This document shows, one piece after another, positions 31,449 through 39,867 of a stretch of 41,506 bases of DNA. Made by a program: the position numbers and the translations under genes. The notes under the pieces are model-generated. The model did not search any database and had not been told where the DNA came from. It saw nothing but the letters and a program-made list of their open reading frames with translations. The first letter of the stretch is position 1; each line of letters opens with the position of its first letter. Origin of the DNA: Myxococcales bacterium UBA1203 (GTDB lineage: Bacteria > Myxococcota > Myxococcia > Myxococcales > UBA5297); assembly GCA_002309695.1 (NCBI GenBank), contig DBXV01000018.1, positions 1 through 41,506 of the forward strand, read 5' to 3'.

Positions 31449-33289
31449 CCAGAGAGAGCAATGAACAGCTGGGTTTTCCCTTTGAGGCGCTGATGCGGGA
31501 CGGCGCTGGGGCTTCGGGCGCTCTGACCACTGAGGAATCGGCGGATGCCGAAGCGCTGACCACCGAGGCCATCGAGGAGCGCGACGATGCCGACGCGCTG
31601 AGGGCGCAGGCGTCCGCGCTGATGACCGCCGCGTCTGGCCTGCCTTCGGCCCGGCGCAAGCTGGACCTGATGCTGGACACGCCCAATCTCGAACTGGTGG
31701 CGCCGCTGCTGCCCGCGGAGCAGCTGTTTTTCATCATGCAGGAGGTCGGTCTGTCCGACGCACTGGAACTTCTCCACGTCTGCTCTCCGGAACAGTTCCG
31801 CTGCTTCGTCGATTTGGATGCCTGGGACGGCGACACCTTTGTTCCCGCGAAGGCCGTGGCGTGGCTGCGCGCGGCCGGGACCGACACGCGGGAAGACCGC
31901 TTCAGCCTCAAGCTGGACGCCCTGGACATCGAGGTGACGGAGCGGCTGCTCCAGGCGGATCTGCGCATCTGGGATCTGGAGGAGACGGAGGACCCGGAGC
32001 CGGAGGGCGAGGCCTTTCGCTCGCCGGAGGGCAAATACGTCATCGAGTACCGGTGCGAGGGCGTTGAGCTTCTGGGAATGAAACGGCTCGTGGAATCGCT
32101 CTACGCCCGCGACGCCTTTCAGGCCGCCCGCCTGATGGAGGCCGTCCGCTGGGAGCTGCCCAGCGAGCTGGAAGAATCGGCGTATCGCTGGCGGAACGCC
32201 CGTCTGGCGGACCTGGGGTTCCCGGACATGGAGGAGGCGCTTTCCTATTTCGCCTACGTCGATCCGAAGGCCGCTCTGCCTGCCATGCGTCCTCCCCGGC
32301 TGCTGGAACCTGTGTTCGCCCTGTCGCGGGATGTTCTGCAGAACCGTTTCCTGGAGCGCGCACTGGCCGAAGTGACCGCGGAGAAGCACGAGACCGTCGA
32401 GGGTCAGCTCGTCGCCCTGCTCAACGCCGTTCTGGTCGTGGACAAGGTCGCGCCGGGCGATGTGGATGCCGTGGAGGCGGCGCTGGAGCGGGCGCGGGAC
32501 ACGCTGTCTCTGGGGCTCGAACAGGCTGCCTCAGGCGACATTCACGCGGGGGCCCGCATTCTCGAAACGTCCTCGCTCAAGAGGATTTTTCAGGTGGGCG
32601 TGAGCCTGGCGCTGAAGCTGCGTTTTCGTCTGGACCGCCTGGCGCGGAACAGGCGCCTGTTTCTTCCCGGCAGCTCCGAGGCGCTCTGGGATGAACCCTG
32701 GGCTTCCATTTTCAGGGCCGTCCGCCGCCGCCGTCCCCGTTTTGTCGATTGCCGTGACCTGGCCGAGGTGCCGCTCGATTCGCCGGCGCTTCCCGAGCGC
32801 GCCTTCCGCACGCCCGCCGACCTTGCTGCCGCGGAGCGCGAGATTGCCTGCATGGAGCAGCTGACGGACCTGATGGACACTCTGGGCTTCTCTGTGGATT
32901 CGATGTCCAGGGTGCTTCGCGAGGCGGGGCTGGAGTCCGAGGCGCCGTTCCTGCGCTTTTCGACACTCTACCTGACTGCTGTCGCCCGCGAGGCAGCCGG
33001 TCTGGGCTTCGCCTTCGAGCCTTTCCCGCTGACCAGCCTGTCCGAGCTGATGGCCGAAGTCTTCGAGAAGAGGCCCGACGGCACGCCTGTTCTGCGGCCG
33101 GGATTCACTGAGCTTCTGGAGGGCAGACTGCGCCGCCGGGCCGTCGATTTTTCGCCCGCGCATGTCGCTTCTGCTGCCCGCTTTTCCGCGCTGATCCTCG
33201 AACGGCTCCGCGATGAGCTGGCCGAACCGTGGGCGCTGGGAACGCTGGGTGAGCTGCGCGCGTTTCCCATGCTGACGGTGGCTGGCTGA
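31445..33289 (+). CDS. DUF6178 family protein
   Basis: A 614-residue protein that I assign to the DUF6178 family found in deltaproteobacteria. It is soluble and helical, with no signal or membrane segment. Features include ARRKLDLMLDTPNLELVAPLLPAEQLFFIMQEVGL, LLHVCSPEQFRCFVDLDAWDGD, an acidic stretch (EETEDPEPEGE) and SYFAYVDPKAALP. No catalytic motif is evident. It starts within the tsaE stop (ATGA overlap) and its stop overlaps the next start (TGATG), so it is translationally tied to both neighbours. The function is unknown. Confidence 0.75.
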   Translation: MTRESNEQLGFPFEALMRDGAGASGALTTEESADAEALTTEAIEERDDADALRAQASALMTAASGLPSARRKLDLMLDTPNLELVAPLLPAEQLFFIMQEVGLSDALELLHVCSPEQFRCFVDLDAWDGDTFVPAKAVAWLRAAGTDTREDRFSLKLDALDIEVTERLLQADLRIWDLEETEDPEPEGEAFRSPEGKYVIEYRCEGVELLGMKRLVESLYARDAFQAARLMEAVRWELPSELEESAYRWRNARLADLGFPDMEEALSYFAYVDPKAALPAMRPPRLLEPVFALSRDVLQNRFLERALAEVTAEKHETVEGQLVALLNAVLVVDKVAPGDVDAVEAALERARDTLSLGLEQAASGDIHAGARILETSSLKRIFQVGVSLALKLRFRLDRLARNRRLFLPGSSEALWDEPWASIFRAVRRRRPRFVDCRDLAEVPLDSPALPERAFRTPADLAAAEREIACMEQLTDLMDTLGFSVDSMSRVLREAGLESEAPFLRFSTLYLTAVAREAAGLGFAFEPFPLTSLSELMAEVFEKRPDGTPVLRPGFTELLEGRLRRRAVDFSPAHVASAARFSALILERLRDELAEPWALGTLGELRAFPMLTVAG

Positions 33290-34596
33290 TGAGGCGCGTT
33301 CTGACTTTTTGCCTGCGGGGCGCGCTCGCCTGTCTGCCGCTTCTGCCGATGGCCTCGCCGTCCTGGGCCGCGGAGGGTTCGGAGAGCGGCAGCGCGCAGG
33401 TCCGGGTGGGCGTTCTGCCGATTTTGCCCCTGAGCCATGGCATCAAGTCCGGCGCGGGGATGTCTCTCCGGGATTTGTTCGCCGCGGAGCTGGACCGGCG
33501 CGGCACGGATTCCTCTTCCCTCAGCGCGTTTCCCATCCTTTTCGACCATCCGGCGGCACCACCCGCTTCGCGCGCCCCTGAAAGTGGTGCTGATGCAGCA
33601 GGGAAGGGCGCCTGCGCGTCCTGCGGCGAGTGCCTTGAGCGCGGCGCTCCGGAGCGGGCCGTCGAGCTCTGTTCACGGGCTTTGGCCGAGGTGAACAGTT
33701 CTCCGGCTGCAGACGGCGCGATGGAGCGTCAGAAAATTTCTGACAGCTGGGCGGACCTGGCGGTGGCTCTTGCCCAGCGCGGCCGCGATGAGGAGTCGGC
33801 CAATGCCCTGCGCCAGGCGGTGCTTCTGTCCCCGGTGTCGCCTCTGACGTGGGAGTCCGGGAGTCCGCGGCTGAGCGCCGATGCCGTGGCAATTCGCAAG
33901 TCCCTGAGCGCGGGCGGCGACGCGTCTCTGGAAATCCGCTCGCCCGTCTGCGCCGCGTCCGTCGAGGTTGACGGCGTGTCAGCGGGAGAAGCGCCGGTGC
34001 GCGTGGAGGGCCTGCTGCCCGGGCGCCATCTGGTGCGGACGTTTTGTCCGGGCCTGGGGCAGGGCGAGGTGCGGATGGCTGAGGCGCAGCGCAGTGCGCC
34101 CGCGTTCGACTTCGGCATCGGCATTCAGGACGACGAGACACGCCTGCTGTCTCTGACCGCGGCCGGGCGCCTCGATGCCGGAACGGCTGCGCTCGCCTCT
34201 GAAATTGCCTGGCGTCAGGGCGCGTCCCATCTGCTTGGCGGCCTTCTGGTCCTCAAAGGCGATGACCTGCTGTTTGAGGGCTTTGTCTTCGAGCGGTCGT
34301 CGGGCCGCTTTCTGCCGCTTCCCCGGGCATCATTTGGCGCCGAGCTTCTGACCGCCGGCCTGGAGACGGCCCGCTTCATGGAGCAGGCGGCCGCTGTCTT
34401 CACCGAGGGAGCGCAGGGAACGGCATCGCTGCGTCCTCCGCCGGCTCCCGCGGTCAGGCGCGTGTCATTTCCCGGCCTCGTGAAGGCTGCTTCCTCTGCC
34501 TCAGCGGAAGGCGTTTCCGGACAGCCGTCCTCCTCTCCCAAAACGCGCCGTCCCATCGACCCCCGCCGGGCCTCCGGAAAACTTCGCGACAGGTGA
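33289..34596 (+). CDS. Secreted PEGA-domain protein with TPR-like region
   Basis: A 435-residue exported protein. Residues 1-27 are a signal peptide (RRVLTFCLRGALACLPLLPMASPSWAAE). Residues about 105-190 resemble one or two tetratricopeptide repeats (ERGAPERAVELCSRALAEV, DLAVALAQRGRDEESANALRQAVLLSP). Residues 207-265 match a PEGA domain (LEIRSPVCAASVEVDGVSAGEAPVRVEGLLPGRHLVRT), a beta module of envelope proteins. The C-terminus is Ala/Pro/Ser-rich. It starts one base into the DUF6178 stop. It may be an envelope partner of that protein; no function is known. It ends 40 bases from the convergent regulator gene. Confidence 0.75.
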   Translation: MRRVLTFCLRGALACLPLLPMASPSWAAEGSESGSAQVRVGVLPILPLSHGIKSGAGMSLRDLFAAELDRRGTDSSSLSAFPILFDHPAAPPASRAPESGADAAGKGACASCGECLERGAPERAVELCSRALAEVNSSPAADGAMERQKISDSWADLAVALAQRGRDEESANALRQAVLLSPVSPLTWESGSPRLSADAVAIRKSLSAGGDASLEIRSPVCAASVEVDGVSAGEAPVRVEGLLPGRHLVRTFCPGLGQGEVRMAEAQRSAPAFDFGIGIQDDETRLLSLTAAGRLDAGTAALASEIAWRQGASHLLGGLLVLKGDDLLFEGFVFERSSGRFLPLPRASFGAELLTAGLETARFMEQAAAVFTEGAQGTASLRPPPAPAVRRVSFPGLVKAASSASAEGVSGQPSSSPKTRRPIDPRRASGKLRDR

Positions 34597-34636
34597 GAGC
34601 GCGCGGACTCTTCCTGAAGGTCCTGAAGGAAATGAT

Positions 34637-36049
34637 TCAGCTGCCCTCGGGCTCCGACTTCCGGTCGAGCTTCCGATAGATGGTCCGTGCGGCGATGCCC
34701 AGAAGAGCGGCCGCCTGATTCTTGTCCCCGCCCGTGTGTTTCAGCGTCGCGTCGATGACGGTCATCTCCACTTCGTCCATGGGCATGCCGATGGGGATCA
34801 GGATGTGGCCGGCCATCAGCTGCGCCCTGCCTCCGCCCAGCTGTTCCGGAAGGTTCTCCACGCCGATGCAGTTTTCCCTGCAAAGGACGACGGCGCGCTG
34901 AATCACGTTTTCCAGTTCGCGGATGTTCCCGGGCCAGCTGTAGTTTTCGAGGCGCGCCCTTGCCTCTGGGGTGAAGCCGGTCATGGGCTTCTGATTTTGC
35001 AGGGCGTAGCGGCGGAGGAAGTGATCCGCGAGAAGCGGGATGTCCTCCTTCCTGTCGCGCAGGGCGGGCAGCGTGATGGGGACCACGTTGAGCCGATAAA
35101 AGAGGTCCGCCCTGAATTTTCCCTCCGCCACCAGCTGTTCCAGGTCGCGGTTGGTGCCCGCCACGATGCGGACATCGACTTTCACCGGACCGCTTCCTCC
35201 CAGCCGCTCAATTTCGCGTTCCTGGAGGACGCGCAGGAGCTTGACCTGAACGGCAGGAGAAATTTCGCCGATTTCATCGAGGAACAGAGTCCCGCCTTCC
35301 GCCCTTTCAAAGCGGCCCGCCCTGGCGGCGATGGCCCCCGTGAAGGCGCCTCTTTCGTGCCCGAACAGCTCGCTCTCCAGAAGGCTTTCGGGAATGCCGG
35401 CGCAGTTGATGGGGATGAACGGTTTCTCAGCCCGGGGGGAATTTTCATGGATGGCCCTGGCGAAGAGCTCTTTTCCCGTCCCGCTTTCACCCAGAAGCAG
35501 AACCGTTGCGGGAGAAGGCGCGGCCATCCGCATCATGTCCATCACCCTGCGGAATGCCGGACTTTGGCCGACCAGAACGCGCTCACCGCCGGTCAGCGCT
35601 GCCAGTGACGCTTTGAGAGCGCGGTTTTCTGCCACCAGACTGACGCGGTCGAACGCCCGGCGGACGGCATTGAGAAGCTCCTGACGCTTGGGCGGCTTGG
35701 TAATGAAGTCATAGGCCCCCTCCTTCATGGCCTTCACGGCGGTCTCCACGGTCCCATAGGCAGTCAGGAGGATGACTTCAGTCTCCGGCCGAACAGCCTT
35801 GACCGCCTTGAGCAGCTCCGTGCCCTTCATGCCGGGCATCATCAGGTCTGTGACGAGGACTTCGATGGGCTGCTGGCGGATGACGGCCAGCGCGTCCGTG
35901 CCATTGGCCACAGCCATGGTGCCGATGCCTTCGCGTGTAAAAATGCCCTTCAGTGCCTCCAGATTGGCCAGGTCGTCGTCCACCACCAGCAGCCGAACCG
36001 GGCCAGGATTGGGACGCGGAGTCTGAGACGGCTGATTTTCCTCGCTCAT
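34637..36049 (-). CDS. NtrC-class sigma-54 response regulator
   Basis: A 470-residue regulator with three domains. The receiver (17-135) has acidic pocket D24-D26, phosphorylation site D68 (VTDLMMPG) and K118. The AAA+ domain (158-385) has Walker A GESGTGKE (187-194) and the sigma-54 contact loop GAFTGA (234-239), both intact. The C-terminus has a Fis-type helix-turn-helix (DKNQAAALLGIAARTIYRKL). No histidine kinase gene lies beside it, so its signal is unknown. I saw no clear sigma-54 promoter (GG-N10-GC type) before a gene here. It is a candidate, but only one of many, for the regulator of the palindromic sites. Confidence 0.95.
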   Translation of the reverse strand: MSEENQPSQTPRPNPGPVRLLVVDDDLANLEALKGIFTREGIGTMAVANGTDALAVIRQQPIEVLVTDLMMPGMKGTELLKAVKAVRPETEVILLTAYGTVETAVKAMKEGAYDFITKPPKRQELLNAVRRAFDRVSLVAENRALKASLAALTGGERVLVGQSPAFRRVMDMMRMAAPSPATVLLLGESGTGKELFARAIHENSPRAEKPFIPINCAGIPESLLESELFGHERGAFTGAIAARAGRFERAEGGTLFLDEIGEISPAVQVKLLRVLQEREIERLGGSGPVKVDVRIVAGTNRDLEQLVAEGKFRADLFYRLNVVPITLPALRDRKEDIPLLADHFLRRYALQNQKPMTGFTPEARARLENYSWPGNIRELENVIQRAVVLCRENCIGVENLPEQLGGGRAQLMAGHILIPIGMPMDEVEMTVIDATLKHTGGDKNQAAALLGIAARTIYRKLDRKSEPEGS

Positions 36050-36184
36050 GTTTTGTCACCTGCCGTGAAGGGGCAAAGGCCTCTGCTGAAAGGCTTTCGG
36101 AATGGCTGCCGTGACACCGCAACCCATTGAAAACAGAAGAGTTTTTTCATTTCAGAATACCGGCGGTTTCTCCCGGGAAATTCC

Positions 36185-36213
36185 TTGAAATGGCAATGCC
36201 AGCACCCAAAATG
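36185..36213 (+). promoter_or_regulatory. Promoter of the ComEC-like hydrolase gene
   Basis: TTGAAA (36185-36190), 17 bases, AAAATG (36208-36213), CCCGC, then six T (36219-36224). Confidence 0.5.
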
Positions 36214-36260
36214 CCCGCTTTTTTCGTTACCCCGGAGCACCCCAAAGGACACACGCCGCT

Positions 36261-37631
36261 ATGAAAACAAGGATTCTTTCGAGGATTTTCCCGGCTTTCG
36301 TTGCACTTCTGTTCCTCTTGGCGTTCGCCCCCCTGGCTCTGGCCGCCGAAGCCGCGGGGCAGATGTTCGTCCACGTTCTGGATGTCGGTCAGGGAGACGC
36401 CATCCTCATCCGCTCGCCCGCCGGCAAGAGCGTCCTCATTGATGCGGGGACGCCCGAATCGACGCAGTCGCTGCTCAAGCGTCTGAACGAGCTGGTGAAG
36501 GGCCCCCTCGACATGATCATCATGAGTCACCCCCACGCCGACCACATCGGCGGCATGACCGAAGTCCTGCGCAAGAAGGGCGCGAAACTCTTCCTGGACC
36601 CCGGCTTTGACCATGCCTCCAAGATGTATGCGGACATGGTGTCGGCCATCGAGGAACTGGCGATTCCCGTCCGTCTGGGCCAGGCGGGCCGAAAGATTGA
36701 CATCGGCGGCGGCGCTTCTCTGGAAATTATTTCCCCCGCTCTGCCTTTCTTCAAAAACACCCGCTCCGACGCGAACGCCAACAGCATCGTGTCCATTCTG
36801 ACCTACGGGAAGACCTCATTCTTCCTGGCTGCTGACTCCGAGGCCGAGACCGAGCAGGGCATCCTGAAGCGCATCGTGAAAGAGCAGGGGCGCTCCATTA
36901 AATCGACCGTTTACAAGGTCGCCCACCACGGCAGCCGCCACGCCTCCAGCGAAGAGATTCTCGCCGAAATTCAGCCGGAGATTTCCGTGTTTTCCTGCGG
37001 CGCGGGCAATCGCTATGGCCATCCGACCCCCGAGGCGATCAGCCGCGTCATGAAGGCCGGCTCCAAGGTTTACCGGACGGATGAAAACGGCGAGGTCACC
37101 ATCGTCAGCGACGGCAAGAAGGTGAAGGTCCAGACCGAGCGCGGCGGCGAGAGCAAGACGATGCCAGTTGTTGAGAGCGACGATCCGAATGCAGCCAAGG
37201 GCTTTGTCGCCTCTTCCAAGGGCAAGACCTTCCACGCGGCCAGCTGCAAGAACGGCAAGAAGATCGCGCCGGGCAACAGGGTCAAATACGCCACGCTGGA
37301 AGAGGCCATGGCCACGGGGAAGCATCCCGCGAAGTGCTGCCTCAAGGACAACGGCCAGCCCAAGGAAGAGGGCGGCATGAAGGCCGCGCCTGGAGGACAC
37401 GCCGCTCAGGCGTCTGACAGCATGTCTCTGAATTCGGATTCTGAACCTCAGCTTCCGGGAGAGGGCGCCTCGATTTCCGGCGGCTATGTGGCCAGCAAGA
37501 ATTCCAAGAAGTTCCACTCGGCCAGCTGCAAGAACGGCCAGAAGATCAAGGAATCGAACCGCGTCGTCTTCAAAACCCGCGATGAGGCCGTCGCTTCCGG
37601 CCGCACGCCAGCCGGCGACTGCAAACCCTGA
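36261..37631 (+). CDS. Secreted ComEC-like metallo-beta-lactamase hydrolase with two Ada-type zinc modules
   Basis: A 456-residue exported protein. Residues 1-29 are a signal peptide. The hydrolase domain (33-300) shows LDVGQGDAILI, the metal motif H90-x-H92-x-D94-H95 (SHPHADHIGG) and AHHGSRHAS, as in ComEC/Rec2-type hydrolases and extracellular DNases. Two copies of a small Cys/His module follow (about 313-361 and 407-456): VAS-x-K-x-F-H-x-ASCKNG-x-KI-x-N-RV, ending in CC or DC. They resemble the N-terminal zinc-binding domain of Ada. A disordered linker separates the copies. The protein probably cuts DNA or another phosphodiester outside the inner membrane. The ribosome-binding site is loose. 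A DUF3006 gene follows, a frequent partner. Confidence 0.85.
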   Translation: MKTRILSRIFPAFVALLFLLAFAPLALAAEAAGQMFVHVLDVGQGDAILIRSPAGKSVLIDAGTPESTQSLLKRLNELVKGPLDMIIMSHPHADHIGGMTEVLRKKGAKLFLDPGFDHASKMYADMVSAIEELAIPVRLGQAGRKIDIGGGASLEIISPALPFFKNTRSDANANSIVSILTYGKTSFFLAADSEAETEQGILKRIVKEQGRSIKSTVYKVAHHGSRHASSEEILAEIQPEISVFSCGAGNRYGHPTPEAISRVMKAGSKVYRTDENGEVTIVSDGKKVKVQTERGGESKTMPVVESDDPNAAKGFVASSKGKTFHAASCKNGKKIAPGNRVKYATLEEAMATGKHPAKCCLKDNGQPKEEGGMKAAPGGHAAQASDSMSLNSDSEPQLPGEGASISGGYVASKNSKKFHSASCKNGQKIKESNRVVFKTRDEAVASGRTPAGDCKP

Positions 37632-37700
37632 GTTTTTTCACCAACCCGCAGCATTCCCTCCGGCCAACACAGGCTGGAAACAGACAGAGGAGACAGCAAC

Positions 37701-37937
37701 ATGGCCAGCAGTGCGTTTATTGACCGGATTGAAGGCTCTCAGGCCGTCCTGCTCATCGATGACAAGGAAGTGGTCGTTGCCAGAAAGACCCTGCCCAAGG
37801 GCGCCAAAGAAGGTGTCTGGCTGACCCCCGACCTCAAGGCCATCGATTTGGAGATGACCGAGAAAATTAAGGCCGAGACGGCAGCCCGCCGTGCCCGGCT
37901 GATGGCCGATGACGATGGCGGCGATTTCGCCCTGTGA
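37701..37937 (+). CDS. DUF3006 family small protein
   Basis: A 78-residue protein with the DUF3006 pattern: FIDRIEGSQAVLLIDDKEVVVARKTLPKGAKEGVWL, then an acidic/basic helix ending in RRARLMADDDGGDF. It is predicted to be a small beta fold plus helix, with no signal peptide. DUF3006 genes often sit next to ComEC-like metallo-beta-lactamase genes, as here (69 bases apart). GGAGACAGCAAC precedes the ATG. Its role is unknown. Confidence 0.85.
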   Translation: MASSAFIDRIEGSQAVLLIDDKEVVVARKTLPKGAKEGVWLTPDLKAIDLEMTEKIKAETAARRARLMADDDGGDFAL

Positions 37938-37960
37938 CGGAACAGGCCGCTGATGAAAAA

Positions 37961-37988
37961 GGCATCCCGGCATCGGGGTGCCTTTTTT
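37961..37988 (+). terminator. Terminator after the DUF3006 gene
   Basis: GGCATCCC (37961-37968) pairs with GGGGTGCC (37975-37982, one wobble) followed by six T. Confidence 0.88.
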
Positions 37989-38099
37989 CGTGTCCGGCCC
38001 TGGTGTTCCCCGCGCCTCACAAGCGCTGGCTGAAAGCTGATGAATGTCATGTCGGGACGGTGAGCGCCGTCTTCCGCGCGTTTTTTGAGAGGTTTTGAG

Positions 38100-39773
38100 A
38101 TGCCGCTTCCTGTCTTTCTCCGTCACCCGGCCACAGCTGTTCCCGCGTCCTGTCGGCGCATTCCCGCGCTCTTGCTCGCGGGCCTTTTGGCGATCCTGTT
38201 CGGATGCAGCGGCAGCGCAGTGCGCACCGGTGAGGCCGCAGCAGTTTCCGGAGGCAGCACACCTGCCGCGGCGGCGCCAAAGTCCGCTGCCGGCGGCGGC
38301 GAGATTCCCAAGTCCCGGGAAGCTCTCGTCCAAAAGCTCCTGGCCGCGGGCGATGAGTGGTTCGGTCTCTATGTCCTGGGAAAAAAGACCGGGGTCATGT
38401 CAACCAGCGCGGCCAGAGAGACGCGGGACGGGCGCGATGTCCTCGTGGTTCGAAGCGAGACGGAGCTCCAGGCTGCTGTCGGCTCCAGGAAGATTCAGCG
38501 GAAGGTCATCGGCGAGCGGGTTTACGAACTGGCCGGCAGCGGGCGGCTGCTTTCGCTTCGCGAGGAGAAGCAGGGGGACGGCGGGGGTGAAATTCTGGTG
38601 GGAACCTGCCGTGGCGATGGGCTGGAAATCGTCAGGACGCCTCAGGGCGGAAAGCCCGAGAGCAGACTGCTTCCGCCCACTGGTGAAAATCTCGATGCCG
38701 CGCTGGCCGCGGGAAAGGTTCTGGAAGACGGCGCGCCGGTGACGGTGACCGTTTTCGACACGGAAACTCGAATGGCCGACAAGCCCCGGACCATTTCGCT
38801 GGTGAAGCGGCAGAAGATGATTCTGGCGGGCGTCGAGACGGAGGTGGCAGAGCTTTCGGTTTCAGAAGAGGACAGCCGGATGCAGGAAACCGTGCAGGTC
38901 CTTCCCGACGGCCGCATTCTGGAAATTCGCTACGGCGGCGTTCTCTTGGCCAAGGCGGAGCCTGAAGAGCTGGCCAAGCGCTACGGATCCATCGAGGTCT
39001 TCTCTTCGACGCGGATTGTCCTGGGGGACGGCGGGAGCGCCCAGAAACTGCCCGCGGCATTTCGCCAGTCGCTTCAGCCCGTTGTTTACGCTGTCGAGGG
39101 GCTGCCCGCCGCCTACTGCACCGAGGGCGACTGGCAGTCCTGCAAGATGCCGTCTGAGCCGAAAGCGCCGGGGGAGAAGCCGTCCGCTTCCTTCGCGGAA
39201 ATGACCGTTGCCCCTGCCGTTCCTGCCCGGAAGCTCTCGCTTCCCCTGTCCAAAGATTTCATCGAGGCCAACGAACTGGCCAAATGGCTGGCGCCCACCC
39301 ACGCCATCGAGTCGGACAATCCCAAGGTTCAGGCGCTGGCCCGCGAGGCGGTGGACGGAACGTCGGACGTGTTTGAGGCGTCGTCCAGAATCGCCATGTT
39401 CGTCTATCGCTTCCTCGAGAAGAGCTACGGCAATTCCAGCGACAGAAGCACCCGGGTCATTGAGCAGAAAAAAGGCGACTGCACAGAGCACTCTCTGCTG
39501 TTCACGGCCATGGCCCGTGCCGCGGGAATCCCTGCTCGGGGACTCAGCGGGCTCGTTTACATGGATTCGGGCGACGGCGTGCCTGCCCTCTATTGGCACC
39601 AGTGGGCGGAGATTTACGCCGGACGCTGGATTCAGGTTGACCCAACCTTCGGCCAGCCTGTGGCGGATGCCGGTCACATCGCCTTTGGAACGGAAGGTCA
39701 GAGTGATGTCGCCGCTCTGTTCGGCCAGCTGAAAATCCGCGTTCTTCGGGGCGCGGAGCCGTCCGCTGAGTGA
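38100..39773 (+). CDS. Transglutaminase-like domain lipoprotein
   Basis: A 557-residue envelope protein. The N-terminus is a long lipoprotein signal ending in a lipobox (LLAILFGC). Residues about 80-330 form an uncharacterised beta-rich domain. The C-terminal transglutaminase-like core has an intact triad: C461 (KKGDCTEHS), H500 (YWHQWAE) and D514 (VDPTFGQP). Such proteins may crosslink or cleave amide bonds in the periplasm; the substrate is unknown. I chose the ATG at 38100 with GAGAGG seven bases upstream; a TTG at 38085 would add five residues. Six T at 38081-38086 lie directly before it. Confidence 0.88.
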   Translation: MPLPVFLRHPATAVPASCRRIPALLLAGLLAILFGCSGSAVRTGEAAAVSGGSTPAAAAPKSAAGGGEIPKSREALVQKLLAAGDEWFGLYVLGKKTGVMSTSAARETRDGRDVLVVRSETELQAAVGSRKIQRKVIGERVYELAGSGRLLSLREEKQGDGGGEILVGTCRGDGLEIVRTPQGGKPESRLLPPTGENLDAALAAGKVLEDGAPVTVTVFDTETRMADKPRTISLVKRQKMILAGVETEVAELSVSEEDSRMQETVQVLPDGRILEIRYGGVLLAKAEPEELAKRYGSIEVFSSTRIVLGDGGSAQKLPAAFRQSLQPVVYAVEGLPAAYCTEGDWQSCKMPSEPKAPGEKPSASFAEMTVAPAVPARKLSLPLSKDFIEANELAKWLAPTHAIESDNPKVQALAREAVDGTSDVFEASSRIAMFVYRFLEKSYGNSSDRSTRVIEQKKGDCTEHSLLFTAMARAAGIPARGLSGLVYMDSGDGVPALYWHQWAEIYAGRWIQVDPTFGQPVADAGHIAFGTEGQSDVAALFGQLKIRVLRGAEPSAE

Positions 39774-39830
39774 GTGCTGATTCATCGTCCGGAAGCCGGT
39801 TCTGGTGCCGCCGCTCAGAGGCCCGTTCTG

Positions 39831-39859
39831 TTGACCCGGAAAATCCGGACGCTTAGAGG
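39831..39859 (+). promoter_or_regulatory. yicC-gmk promoter
   Basis: TTGACC (39831-39836), 17 bases, TAGAGG (39854-39859). The ATG of yicC begins only nine bases after the -10, so transcripts from here would have almost no leader. Confidence 0.5.
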
Positions 39860-39867
39860 CGCGCGCC

